Shown here: positions 33,721-43,350 of the stretch, one piece after another
How the letters are laid out: the number at the start of each line of letters is the position of its first letter
Position numbering within the stretch: the stretch's first letter is position 1
Assembly: GCF_028583425.1 (NCBI RefSeq)
Contig: NC_072791.1
Span: 17,503,868 to 17,567,867, forward strand
Reading direction: 5' to 3'
DNA from: Eublepharis macularius
Lineage: Eukaryota; Chordata; Lepidosauria; Squamata; Eublepharidae
Length of the DNA: 64,000 nucleotides
Made by a program: the position numbers and the translations under genes
The notes under the pieces: generated by a model
Databases searched by the model: none
What the model was told of the DNA's origin: nothing
Seen by the model: only the letters and a program-made list of their open reading frames with translations

Positions 33721-34322
33721 GGTTTGGCCCTCAGAGGAGAGAGAAACCCAATCTAGCAAAGGCAAACCAGATTTATTTAAGGCAGCCCCAACATTTCCTC
33801 AAAATACAAATAGTGGTTTACCAGGGGCTAACACCAGAAAACTGGGGCAGTCCCTGATAGGGCAGATCTATACCTCAGACTCAATGCTGGTTGAATAGTC
33901 ATTCTCTCCCCACACAGGGAATTCTGGAAATTGTAGTTCTTTGAAGGATTTTTTAACAGAATTCTCATCCTCCTCACCAAACTACAGTTCCCAGAATTCA
34001 TTGGCTGACACTCTAGATATAAAATATGTTTATATTGTTGTGTAGATATACCACTAGAGATGGACCACTTGAGTGTAGTCCCCTCTTTCTAGTGGGAGGG
34101 ACGACTGCACAATGCCCTGGAACACTGGTTTTTCAACTGTGGGGGTTCCTCTGAAGTTTATTGGGGTTCAAGGTAAGGATGCCAAGCCAAGCCTGACCAC
34201 CAGTTAAAGGGCTGGGCTCAGAGACATGGTGGAGGGCAGTATCACAGGTGTGGTGATGTAACATCAAGGGAAAATCTAGAAGTGACAGTGGGTAACTCTA
34301 GGAATTGACAGAAACTCTAGTG
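33721..34322. other. Unassigned stretch
   Basis: No gene. A small hairpin, gggaattctggaaattgtagtt against aactacagttcccagaattc, lies at 33916-33999 and may be another MITE remnant. Confidence 0.35.
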
Positions 34323-34530
34323 GGTCAGTCACAGCTCTCTCAGAGCTCTCTCAGCCCCACTCACCTCACAGGGTGATTGTTGTGAGGATAATAATAACAT
34401 ACTTTATAAACTGCTCTGAGTTGGCATTGTTGTCCTGAAGGGCAGTATATACATCAAATGTTGTTATTGTTGTTGCTGCTGCTGCTGTGGTGGTGGTGGT
34501 GGTGATGGAGGTTTGGTTGTGGTTGTTGTT
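34323..34530 (+). mobile_element. Sauria SINE, 5'-truncated
   Basis: Starts within the body (gggtcagtcacagctctctc) and runs to the tail aagggcagtatatacatc plus a (TTG/TGG)n microsatellite. No promoter boxes. Confidence 0.85.
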
Positions 34531-34646
34531 AAGGACATGGACATTGACCTTCCTGGCTGGGTGGAAGAAATAATCAAAGATTCCTCCACCCTCAACCAAC
34601 AGTGCAGTGTCCAGGGCAGCAACAGAAAACCCCTAGAAAATACTCA

Positions 34647-34852
34647 GGTTGGCAACTCCTGCTTGTGAAATTCCTGGAGGTTTGGGGGCAGTGCCCGGGG
34701 AGACTTGAACTTGGGGCAAAGAGGGAGTTCAGCAGGGATATGATGTCCTAGAATCCAAAGTTGCCATTTCCTCCAGGGGAACTCATCTGCTTACTGGAGA
34801 TCGGTTGTCATTCCAGGAGAACTCCTGGCCTCACCTGGAGTTTGGCACTTCT
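34647..34852. mobile_element. AGGGTTGCC-family MITE, diverged
   Basis: aggttggcaactcctgcttg at the left, core ggatatgatgtcctagaatcc, and ggagtttggcacttct at the right. TSD not recognisable. Confidence 0.6.
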
Positions 34853-34984
34853 AGAAGAGACTCAAACCCTCAGACTAAGTTGGAGATCCATGTCTGAGAC
34901 AAGCAAGGACGAGAACGAGGATGGTTAATAAAAGAAAACCTTCTTCTAGTCTGACAAACTCTGTTAAAAGATCGTCCTACAGCC

Positions 34985-35075
34985 CAAACCTATGATGAAT
35001 GACTCTGGTCTGAGTTTATTGATTTCAGTAGATATAGACTGGAGTCACTCGGCAGAGGATTGCTCGGTTATTCTA
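34985..35075. mobile_element. Short palindromic repeat (GCAGAGTTACACC family), diverged
   Basis: atgaatgactctggtctgag against agactggagtcactcggcag, with ttgatttcagtag between. Confidence 0.45.
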
Positions 35076-35499
35076 TTAAAAGGGAGAGTCATCATCGCTT
35101 CCACCCATGTCTTGCTTGCTTGTTTTTGCAACTGGAGGATGGCCCCCGAGCATCTCACACCCACTGTCTCACACCCACTGAAGCTTCTGCAGCAGCCAAG
35201 GAATGGCGGGTGCACAAGAAGCAAAACGCAGATTTGAAACCACTGGATACTATGATATTTTACACATCACAGGCAGCAGGAAATAACAAAGACAAAAGGA
35301 AATGAGAAACAGGCATGCAGAGGGGAGAGGTCACTTTGCATGAACCAAGGCTCTAGTACTTAAAGCTTGACTACATGTGACAGCTGTTGCCCTTAGCTTC
35401 CGCATTTAATTTGCAATGGGTGATGGTGCAAGGACTCGCAGGTTCTTATGAAATTCAAGCCCTCCAGAGGGTGAGGCCTTCTAGGCTGCAACTTGAAAG
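35076..35499. other. Unassigned stretch
   Basis: No gene or repeat recognised. Confidence 0.35.
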
Positions 35500-36533
35500 A
35501 CATAGAATCATAGAGTTGGAAGGGGCCATACAGACCATCTAGTCCAACCCCCTGCCCAATGCAGGAGGAGCCTAAAGCATCCCTGACAAATATTCATCCA
35601 GCCTCCTCTTGAAAATTGCCAGTGAAGGGGAGCTCACCACCTCCTGAGGCAGCTGATTCCACTTCTGAACTACTCTGACCATGAAAAAGTTTTTCCTAAT
35701 ATCCAGCCGGTACCTTTGTGCATGTAATTTAAGACCATTGCTTCGGGTCCTACCCTCTGCTGCCAACTGGAACAGCTCCCTGCCCTCCTCCAAATGACAG
35801 CCTTTCAAATATTTAAAGAGAGCAATCATGTCCCCCCTCAATCTCCTCTTCTCCAAACTACATTCCCAAGGCCCTCAGCCTTTCCTCATAGGGCTCAGTC
35901 TCCAGACCCCTGATCATCCTCGTCGCTCTCAATTTTGTCCACATCCTTTTTGAATTGAGGCCTCCAGAACTGCACACAATACTCCAGGTGCGGCCTGACC
36001 AAGGCAGTATAGAGAGGGGCTATGATGACCTCCTGCGATTTCGACACTATGGCCCCTTTGATACAACCCAAGATTGAATTAGCCTTTTTTGCCACTGCAT
36101 CACACTGACTGCTCATATTTAGTTTACATTCCACTCTTACCCCAAGATCCCTTTCACATATACTACTGCCCAGAAGTGTATCCCTCATCCAGTATTTGTG
36201 CTTCCCATTTTTGTGGCCCAGATGTAATACTGTGCACTTGTCTTTGTTGAATTGCGTCCTATTCACAGCTTCCCACTTTTCCAGAGTATTCAGGTCTTGT
36301 TGAATTTTAATTCTATCTTCTTGGGTGTTTCCTACTCCTCCCAATTTGGTATCATCAGCAAATTTAATGAGCAGCCCTTCCACTCCTTCATCCAGATCAT
36401 TGATAAAAATATTGAAAAGTACCAGGCCCAAAACCGAGCCCTGCAGCACCCCACTGGACACCTCCCTCCAATCTGATGAAACGCCGTTGACCACCACTCT
36501 TTGGGTGCAGTCCACATGGTGGTCCACAAGCAA
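35500..36533 (-). mobile_element. CR1 LINE, RT-to-3' end
   Basis: The minus strand has the 3' end at 35500-35515 (complement of the ATTCTATG tail). Frame 36533-35895 (212 aa) carries CR1 RT with LQGSVLGLVLFNIFINDLDEG and FADDTKLGG, then LEKWEAVNRTQFNKDKC and [17 protein letters not shown]. Frame 35856-35572 continues with [16 protein letters not shown]. 5'-truncated at the RT; one main frame break near 35.9 kb. Confidence 0.93.
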
Positions 36534-37030
36534 AAATTTAGGTGAAGAACATGGTTCTGGGGTGACCGGGGAGGGGGTAAATTCTGAAGGGCTGGCAAAG
36601 GAGAACCCCAGCCAAATGCCATCGGCTCAACAACAGAAGTTTTGTTAGACTGAATCCTAGCAGGGAAAAGCAAAGGAATCCAAAGCAGTGCTGAGCTTTA
36701 TTGATTGATTTGATTAAGCTTTATTGATTGATTTCTTCATTTATAGTCCACCTTTCTTGCCAAAACTCAAAGCAGATCTCATTTAGCAATGTAATAGGAA
36801 CAGCATGCAGTAGATAATAAACTTTCCAATAAGACTGGATTGCAAAATCAGAAAATGATGCATTAAAAACAGTATACGCTGCAACACAAAAAATGTGAAA
36901 ACTAGATTACAGAAATGAGAAGAGTAACATGTCCTTGAGCCAAGGAGCATTGGGTCACAAATACCCGATGGCCCACCGTATCATAGCAACTCCTGCACTC
37001 TTCCTGTTTGACATTCATAAATTGTGTGTA
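36534..37030. other. Mostly unassigned; SINE tail at 36.73-36.80 kb
   Basis: 36728-36775 reads tttatagtccacctttcttg, the reversed tail seen at 17.8 kb. A direct repeat, gctttattgattgattt, occurs twice at 36695-36735. Otherwise nothing recognised. Confidence 0.4.
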
Positions 37031-37355
37031 ATCTTTAGTTGTTGTTATGTGCCATCAAGTTGCCTCCGATCTATCGTTAACAGACTTGCTCAGATCTTGC
37101 AAACTGGAGGACATGGGCCGTTTCCAGACGGCCCCCCGCCTCGCGAAACGTTGCGTGTCGTTGCGTGTCGTTGCGCGTCGTTGCGCAGAAAACGCGAAAT
37201 ATCGATGCGCGATGTCGCGCAAAACTCGCGCGAGAAAACGCGATATTTCGCGTTTTCTGCGCAACGACGCACGACGACGCGCAACGTTTCGCGAGGCGGG
37301 GGGCCGTCTGGAAACGGCCATGGTTTCTTTTACTGAGTCAAGCCATCTCATTATG
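37031..37355 (-). mobile_element. BovB 3' fragment interrupted by a MITE
   Basis: 37040-37115 and 37320-37355 together match the same BovB 3' coding stretch as 22.6 and 37.5 kb (cagatcttgcaaactggagg, then gagtcaagccatctcat). They are separated by the 204-bp palindrome. Confidence 0.85.
37116..37319. mobile_element. CpG-dense palindromic MITE
   Basis: Near-complete palindrome with ends GGCCGTTTCCAGACGGCC. The flanking BovB copies define the empty site: TSD is either atg (37113-37115; 37320-37322) or catgg, the ambiguity coming from the palindromic edge. I count about 41 CpG in 204 bp, extreme for reptile DNA outside promoters. The frames within it are meaningless. Confidence 0.85.
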
Positions 37356-37438
37356 GTCTGCCTCACTGAAACTCAAGGTGGATTACACAGTATAAGTCAA
37401 TACGATCAACAGGTGGGACATTCCATAAACCATGTGTG

Positions 37439-38443
37439 TTATGTGCCGTCAAATCGCCTCCAACCTATGGCGACCCTATGAATGAAAGACCTCCAAAACG
37501 TCCTATCATTAACAGACTTGCTCAGATCCTGCAAACTGGAGGACGTGGCTTCTTTGATTGAGTCAAGCCATCTCGTTTTAAGTCTTCCTTTTTTCCTATT
37601 GCCTTCTAATTTTCCTAGCATTATGGACTTTTCCAGACAATCTTGTCTTCTCATAATGTGACCAAAGTACGATAGCCTCAGTTTTGTCATTTTAACTTCT
37701 AAGGAGAATTTGGGCTTGATTTGATCTAGAATTCACTTATTTATCTTTTTGGCTGTCTATAGTATCCGCAGAACTCTCCTCCAGCACCACATTTCAAATG
37801 AATCCATTTTCTTCCTGTCAGCTTTCTTCACTGTCCAACTTTCATATCCATACATCATAATGGGGAATACCAATTTTTGGATTATCTTGATCTTGGTTCC
37901 CAGAGAGACATCTTTAGCTTTAAGGATCTTATCTAGCTCCCTCACAGTGGCTCTTCCAAGTCTCAATCTCCTTCTGATTTCCTCGTTACAGTCTCCCTAT
38001 TGGATGATGATTGAGCCAAGGAATAGAAAATCTTGGACAATTTCAACTTCCTCATTGTCACCTTTAAAATTGTGTAACTCCTCAGTAGTCATTACCTTTG
38101 TCTTCTTGATGTTCAGATGTAATCCTGCTTTGGTGCTTTCTCCTTTAACCATCAGTAGTTGTTTCAAGTCTTCACTATTTTCTGCCAGTAACATGGTGTC
38201 ATCTGCATATCTGAATTTGTTAATGTTCCTCCCACCAATTTTCACTCTACCTTCTTCTAGATCTAATCCAGCTTTCCTTATGATATACTCTGCATAGAGG
38301 TTGAACAGGTAGGGAGATAATATGCATCCTTGTCTGACACCCTTGCCAATTGGAAACCATTCTGTTTCCCCATATTCTGTCCTGACAGTAGCCACTTGTC
38401 CTCCAGAGTACAAGTTGCTCATCAAAACAATCAGATGTCATGG
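37439..38443 (-). mobile_element. BovB (RTE) LINE, RT-to-3' end
   Basis: Minus-strand frame 38425-37997 holds RTE RT (VRQGCILSPYLFNLYAEYI, FRYADDTMLLAENSEDL). 37966-37757 continues (IIQKLVFPIMMYGYESWTVK, FEMWCWRRVLRI). 37690-37439 ends it (LRLSYFGHIMRRQDCLEKS, RWLDSIKEATSSSLQDLS). The N-terminal endonuclease is missing. Two frame breaks: dead. Confidence 0.93.
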
Positions 38444-38694
38444 CACCCCCATTTCCTTTAAGACCCTCTTTACATGATCCATTCTATGATGAGAAAATTC
38501 ATAAACAATACAATAGGATATAAGCTGCAGAAATTCAAAAACAACTAGAAATCTGGTAAGGAATGGAAACAATTTCAAAACAAACATAAGCAATTTGACA
38601 TCACATATTAAACAACAGGGAAGCAACGCAGTAGGAACATACTTACAGTAATGGCCAGTGCACAGTAGTATAGTCTATAGTCCCTATCCCTTAT

Positions 38695-39075
38695 CAAAGC
38701 ATCTTTTTGAAACATTCCTTTACAGTACAACCCTCTTATCCATGTAAGAAAGTCCTCCTGAGTAATTAGGTTTTGCACAGTTTGCAGAAAGCGAGGAGAA
38801 TGGAAGTATTACTGACATCTTCAGGCAGGCCATTTTATAGCGCGGTGCCCAGTACAGAGAATACATATGTGTGGGCAGCTGTTGATTTTTCTCGTTTGCA
38901 GGATGGCTCCTGCAGAAGACCCTGTTAAAATGAGCAAAACTGCTGTGGCATAGCATAGGGAGAGAGGTGGTCCCATAGATATGAGGGGCAAAGACCATGA
39001 AGGGCTTTTTATGTGATAGCCAAAACCTTAAACTGAGCCCTCGTGCATTAAACAATGCCATTTGTTCTGCCTCAT
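38695..39075 (-). mobile_element. L2-type LINE ORF2 C-terminus
   Basis: Minus-strand frame 39061-38720 includes KKPFMVFAPHIYGTTSLPML, FAHFNRVFCRSHPAN and WAPRYKMACLK, the same protein block as 11.4 and 49.5 kb (PPSLCPT...HPNRVSCRCHPAH). Confidence 0.7.
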
Positions 39076-39161
39076 CTAAATTACACCTGGCATCCAGATC
39101 AGAGCATATTCATGTTATTTTGTCAGCTAAGAACTTTGCAAAAGCGTCATAGCTTATTGTT

Positions 39162-39393
39162 AGGGTTGCCAGCCTCCAGGTAGTGGCTGGAGATCTCCTG
39201 GAATTACAACTGGTCTCCAGGCCACAGAGATCAGTTCACCTGGAGAAAATGGCTACTTTGGGGGGGGGGTGAACTCTGTGGAATTATGCCATGCCAAGGT
39301 CCTTTCCCTCCCCAAACCCCACTTTCTCCAGGTTTCTCCAGGTTCCACCCCCTAGATCTCCAGGAATTTCCCAACTTGGAACTGGCAACCCTA
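39162..39393. mobile_element. Mutator-like MITE (AGGGTTGCC family), complete
   Basis: AGGGTTGCCAGC ... ACTGGCAACCCTA, core ctctgtggaattatgcc. TSD cttattgtt (39153-39161) / cttattgtc (39394-39402), 9 bp with one mismatch. Confidence 0.85.
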
Positions 39394-39761
39394 CTTATTG
39401 TCTGTTCTTGAGACTAAATGTTCAGATTTAGAAGACCAAAGGTCTTGAGATAATTTAAACAATTAAGATGATCATGAACCAGCTGATGCGACGGTTGCAG
39501 ATAAATAATGCTTCTTTTCTGCTATCACCAAAGGGAACACCTATTTCTCACTCAAGGCAGTGTATTTATTCACACATTGGCGAAATAAGTTTTTTATTGC
39601 TTTTTTGGGAAATTCTACAAACACATGAACACATTATGTACTTTTGCTCCAATTGCCCAATTTATACAGAATTCTTGAGTCCCTCCAAATCCAGATTGTG
39701 CGAGGACAGACTTTGGATGAGTGGGGACAGAATTAAAACAAAAATTAGCATGAGGTTCCAC

Positions 39762-39955
39762 AGATCTGAATCTCATCATCTCGGAAGCTAAGCAGGGTTG
39801 GCCTTGGTTAGTAATTGGATGAGAGACCTCCAACAAAGACCAGAGTTGCAGAGGCAGGCAACGGCAAACCACCTCTGTTAGTCTCTTGCCATGACAACCC
39901 CACCAGGGGTCGCCGTAAGTCAGCTATGTCTTGAGGGCAGGATCTCATTTTTTCA
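39762..39955 (+). mobile_element. 5S-rRNA-derived SINE
   Basis: 39775-39830 is clear 5S rRNA sequence (tctcggaagctaagcagg, then ttggttagtaattggatgag and agacc, including the box C region). The SINE body ggcaaaccacctctgttagt and BovB-like 3' end (gtcgccgtaagtcagc) follow. It is not a 5S gene: the 5' 35 nt and the 3' third are missing. Confidence 0.88.
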
Positions 39956-40109
39956 TGTAATATATAGCTTTGATTCTATAGAGTAGATTGGCATTCAAGG
40001 GGCTCTATAAATTTGGGTTCACATATTCTTTAAAAAGATGAGCAAAGCAATTCCTTCTACGACATACATTTGATCCTGTTTTAGGTATTATTAGGTACAA
40101 TTGACGCTG

Positions 40110-40300
40110 TAACCTGAATAGCCCAGGCAAGCCCAATCTCATCTTTGGTTAGTAATTGGATGGGAGCCCTCCAACAAAGACCAGGGTTGCAGAGGCAGCC
40201 AATGGTAAACCACCCCTGTTTGTCTCTTGCCATGAAAACTCCACCAGGGGTCGCCATGAGTCAGCCATGACTTGAGAGCACTCTCTACCACACCACAGAC
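40110..40300 (+). mobile_element. 5S-derived SINE close to the GPR132 exon
   Basis: gcccaggcaagcccaatctc, then ttggttagtaattggatggg and the SINE body gccatgaaaactccaccagg. It ends about 70 bp before the GPR132 splice acceptor. The 5S part has an internal deletion. Confidence 0.85.
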
Positions 40301-40339
40301 CTGGACATACCTTTTCCCATCAAACTTTGATTTTTTAAA

Positions 40340-40432
40340 AAAGCCTCTAACTTCCTTTGTTTTGTTTTTAGAACTTCAGGGGGACCCAAATGAGGGAGGC
40401 ATCCACTGGGTGAGCCTGCCCACGTCAGCAAC
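40340..40432 (+). other. GPR132: GPR132 splice acceptor and 5' UTR with uORF
   Basis: A branch-point-like ctctaac (40345-40351) and a T-rich tract end in ttttgtttttag, AG at 40370-40371, so the exon starts at 40372. The 61-nt leader in this exon holds an upstream ORF, ATG at 40390 to TGA at 40413 (peptide MREASTG), out of frame with the main start. Human GPR132 also has non-coding or N-terminal upstream exons; none could be identified in the repeat-rich 40 kb upstream. Confidence 0.75.
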
Positions 40433-41440
40433 ATGGCTACTAACCACTCCACATGTAACCAGACTCTTCCCTTCGAAGAAAGCAGGCAGCTTCTGGTCGG
40501 GGTGTACAGCGTCGTCTTTGCCGTGGGCCTGCCAGCCAACTGCATCACCACCTTCTTGACCATTATCCAGATCCACAGGGGAAACATTGTCGCCATATAC
40601 TTGTTTGGCCTTTCTCTGTGTGAGATGATGTACTTGAGTACCCTCCCGCTCTGGATCATCTATACCCAGAATGACCACAAGTGGACTATGGGGCCCACAT
40701 CTTGCAAGATGACCGGATACATCTTCTTCTGCAACATCTACATCAGTATTCTTCTCCTGTGCTGCATTTCAGTCGATCGCTATGTGGCAGTGGTATATGC
40801 CTTGCGGAGCAGGGGATTGCGGAGCCAGAAGATCGCCGGGGTGGTCACGTCTGTCCTCTTTGCTGTGGTTGCAGTGGTCTATAGCCCTGTATTTTTTAAC
40901 AACATCCAGGACTCAAATAGCACTACCTGCTTTGAAACGCCACTCAAGCCCTCCCTGGCTGTCTTCAGCATCATCCGGTTCCTAATTGGCTTCGTCGTTC
41001 CTTTCATAATTCTCATTTTCATGAATTACAAAATTTTTCAAAGCATTAAAATCAGCTACAGCCTGAGCCCGCACCAGAAATCTAAAGTGAAGTACCTGGC
41101 CATTGCAATTATTTCCATCTTTGTGGTCTGTTTTGCTCCCTACCATTTTGTGCTGCTCATACGATCTGTTCACTTCTTTTTGGACCGAGACAACAGTTGC
41201 ACCTTTGAGAACAAAACATACACCGTATTTACAGTCTTCCTGTGTTTATCCACTGCGAACAGTGTTGCAGACCCGTTTGTTTATGTTCTGGCTAGTGAAA
41301 ACGCAAGACATGAGATATGTCGGACTTTCAGGGCAGTCGGGGTCCGTTTCTTGAATGAATCCAAGACAGACAGCAACAAGCCCGACAGTACCCAAAAGAC
41401 ACCTGTGGATCCTTCGTTGGGATATAAAGAGGACAGGTAG
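40433..41440 (+). CDS. GPR132: G protein-coupled receptor 132 (G2A)
   Basis: A complete 335-aa class A receptor in one exon. In vertebrates it is a plasma-membrane receptor of the proton-sensing/lipid group, responding to oxidised fatty acids and lysolipids, mainly in leukocytes. Visible: FEESR before TM1, as in mammalian G2A; TM1 PANC (N36); TM2 LSLCE with E64 at the usual D2.50 place, as in human G2A; C91 and C166 for the TM3-ECL2 disulfide; CNIYISILLLCCISVDRY with DRY at 115-117; no TM4 Trp; CFAPYH in TM6 (233-238); NSVADPFVY in TM7 (276-284); N-glycosylation sequons at N4, N9, N162 and N260; and a Ser/Thr-rich tail that is shorter than the human one (human protein 380 aa). The start has a strong Kozak context (gcaacATGG). 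GPR4, GPR65 and GPR68 are less similar across TM2-TM3. Stop at 41438-41440. Confidence 0.94.
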   Translation: MATNHSTCNQTLPFEESRQLLVGVYSVVFAVGLPANCITTFLTIIQIHRGNIVAIYLFGLSLCEMMYLSTLPLWIIYTQNDHKWTMGPTSCKMTGYIFFCNIYISILLLCCISVDRYVAVVYALRSRGLRSQKIAGVVTSVLFAVVAVVYSPVFFNNIQDSNSTTCFETPLKPSLAVFSIIRFLIGFVVPFIILIFMNYKIFQSIKISYSLSPHQKSKVKYLAIAIISIFVVCFAPYHFVLLIRSVHFFLDRDNSCTFENKTYTVFTVFLCLSTANSVADPFVYVLASENARHEICRTFRAVGVRFLNESKTDSNKPDSTQKTPVDPSLGYKEDR

Positions 41441-41767
41441 CATCTCCTTCTTGAAAGGAACTCTGCGTTTGTAAAAGAAAAAGAAAGAAAAAAGAGGAAA
41501 ATGGGCAACTTCTTTAGCAGGAAGGGCCTCTTTCCTCTTATGTCCAGGAGGCCGCTCAGCAAAACCCTGCTCGTTTGTGGAGGAGGGCAACCCTTTCCTC
41601 TTGCACACTGTGGCTGGCCTCATTGCATCACGTACTGAGAATGAACCTTTCGGAAAATCCTGGCTGTTATGCATAATGGGATTACAACAGGATGGCCTGC
41701 TTTGTGGCCAAATCCATGCACAAAACAGGATGTGCTGTGAAAGTAGAAGACCACGCAATGCCAGGGG
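41441..41767 (+). other. GPR132: GPR132 3' UTR (partial, proximal)
   Basis: Non-repeat sequence after the stop codon, the likely proximal 3' UTR. I see no AATAAA before the repeat that starts near 41768. The first AATAAA downstream on + is at 42062-42067, inside that repeat, so the polyadenylation site may be transposon-derived or alternative. Confidence 0.5.
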
Positions 41768-42735
41768 CTGGTGGAGTAACCAACGGCGTTAGTCGATGGT
41801 TACCTTCTGTGTATGGAGGGATGTGTTGAAATCAAGCTGTTATGACCCTTTCTTTCTCTAGGGTAGATTTTGCCTTTTATCTTTCCCTTACACCCTCTGG
41901 ATAGATTGCTGCCACCAGGAATATTATATTCCAAGATATTTTATTTAAGTTTTCCCTTTTGTAACGTGCCTAAGCGTCAGGCTCCTTCATGGCTCTATGT
42001 GGCCCTGAGGATAGGAATGGGAAATAGCCATGACAGCTACTCTGGGATATAACAAAAACAAAATAAACTTTTATTTTTTTCAAGAAGCGTTTCGGTTTCA
42101 TAAAAGTAGTTCTCGGTTCTTAAAGTTACTTCATTTAAACTCATTCACACAGATCTCTTCTAAGGCTTCACACACAGTTAGCCTCTTTCTCTGACTCAAT
42201 ATTTCTCACAGACGTGCTTAAAGTTACTCAGGCAGCACACAGCTAGCCTCTCTTTTCCTCACTAAATATTTTTCACAGAAATGCTTAAACTGCTCAGGCA
42301 GCACACAGCTTTCCTCTGACTGAATGTTCTTTCTCCCCTCTCAGTCTAAGAGCAGAACCACAAGTGACAAAAGGCACAGATTGGACACTTGTCAGCTTCC
42401 CTCAAGTTTTGATGGGAAATGTAGGCATCCTGGTCTCGCAGCTTGGCTCTCCGACTGCTGTCCAATGGACTTTTCTACTGTCACTTGTCCAACATTCCGC
42501 CAAGCTGCCTACATTTCCCATCAAAACTTGAGGGAAGCAGACAAGTGTCCAACCTGTGCCTTTTGTCACTTGTGGTTCTGCTCTTAAACTGCCTTCACTC
42601 CGCCCACACACACAAGCTACAAGTGACGAGTGACACAGGTTGGACACTTGTCAGCTTCCCTCAAGTTTTGATGGGAAATGTAGGCAGCCTGGTCTTGCAG
42701 CTTGGCTCTCCGACTGCTGTCCAATGGACTTTTCA
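41768..42735 (-). mobile_element. Composite palindrome-ended DNA element (GAGC/TCA group)
   Basis: On the minus strand it is collinear with the element at 53.65-54.43 kb: same internal region (gctgtgtgctgcctgagcag, gtgaaaaatatttagtgagg, gtgttgaaatcaagctgtt) and the same end sequence aagctacaagtgacg...caagttttgatgggaaatgt. It is interrupted by a 234-bp MITE at 42350-42583. Non-coding. Internal units of about 85 bp are repeated (cacacagctagcctc and variants). Confidence 0.7.
42350..42583. mobile_element. 234-bp palindromic MITE (GAGC group), nested
   Basis: GAGCAGAACCACAAGTGAC ... GTCACTTGTGGTTCTGCTC, a nearly complete foldback with inner arms around gatgggaaatgtaggca. Exactly 234 bp, as is the copy at 43007. 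The empty site is visible in the 53.9 kb copy (ggcagttttagactgagagg). Flanks taa / tta indicate a 3-bp TSD. Confidence 0.8.
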
Positions 42736-42739
42736 ACTG

Positions 42740-43350
42740 ACACCCACTTAAATTGATGGGCAAAACGTTCACGACAGACAAAAGGAAATACTTCTTTACT
42801 CAATGAGTAATCACATTGTGGCATCCACAGCCAGTGGACTTAGTGATGGGCATGCGCATAGATAGCATGGTTTTAAGAGGAAATTAGACAGACTCGTGGG
42901 GGATAGGTCCAGCAATGGCTTCTAGCCATGGTGACTGAAAGGAACCTCTAGATTCAGAGGCAGGAAACCAATAAATACCAGGAGACAGCTTCAGGGGAAG
43001 GCCTCAGAGCGGGACCACAAGTGACACCCGACACCGGTTGGACACTAGTCAGCTTCCCTCAAGTTTTGATGAGAAATGTAGGCATCCTGGTCTTGCAGCT
43101 TGGCTCTCCGACTGCTGTCCAATGGACTTTTCAACTGTCACTTGTCCAACATTCCGCCAAGCTGCCTACATTTCCCATCAAAACTTGAGGGAAGCTGGCA
43201 AGTGTCCAACCTGTGTCAGGCGTCACTTGTGGTCCCGCTCTCAGCCTCTGTGCCCTTCAGGGGAACTGGTTGACCTCTGTATGAAACGGGGCGCTGGATT
43301 AGATGGAACTCTGATCCGATCCAAAAGGGCTTTTCTGGTGGTCTTAAGGG
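42740..43350 (+). mobile_element. CR1-like LINE 3' end, split by a MITE
   Basis: 42775-43006 and 43241-43345 match the subfamily at 1.7-2.3 kb (gcttcaggggaaggcctcag, then cctctgtgcccttcag). The break is the 234-bp MITE. Confidence 0.75.
43007..43240. mobile_element. 234-bp palindromic MITE (GAGC group) in CR1
   Basis: GAGCGGGACCACAAGTGAC ... GTCACTTGTGGTCCCGCTC with TSD tca (43004-43006; 43241-43243). The empty site is confirmed by the uninterrupted CR1 at 2.15 kb (ggcctcagcctct). Confidence 0.88.

Noticed and set aside
39468-39791. 107-aa frame resembling a LINE C-terminus (EHIMYFCSNCPIYTEF).
   Set aside because: A hint of a Cys/His LINE end, but too short and unsupported by flanking sequence to call.
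39775-39830. 5S rRNA gene.
   Set aside because: Only the middle of 5S is present and it is fused to a SINE body with a BovB-like tail.
40433-41440. Assignment to GPR65, GPR68 or GPR4.
   Set aside because: TM2 LCE, the FEESR lead-in and the YIFFCNIY segment fit GPR132 better than the other proton-sensing receptors.
41577-41792. Small frame in the GPR132 3' region as an extra gene.
   Set aside because: No conserved features. It lies in the probable 3' UTR and runs into a repeat.
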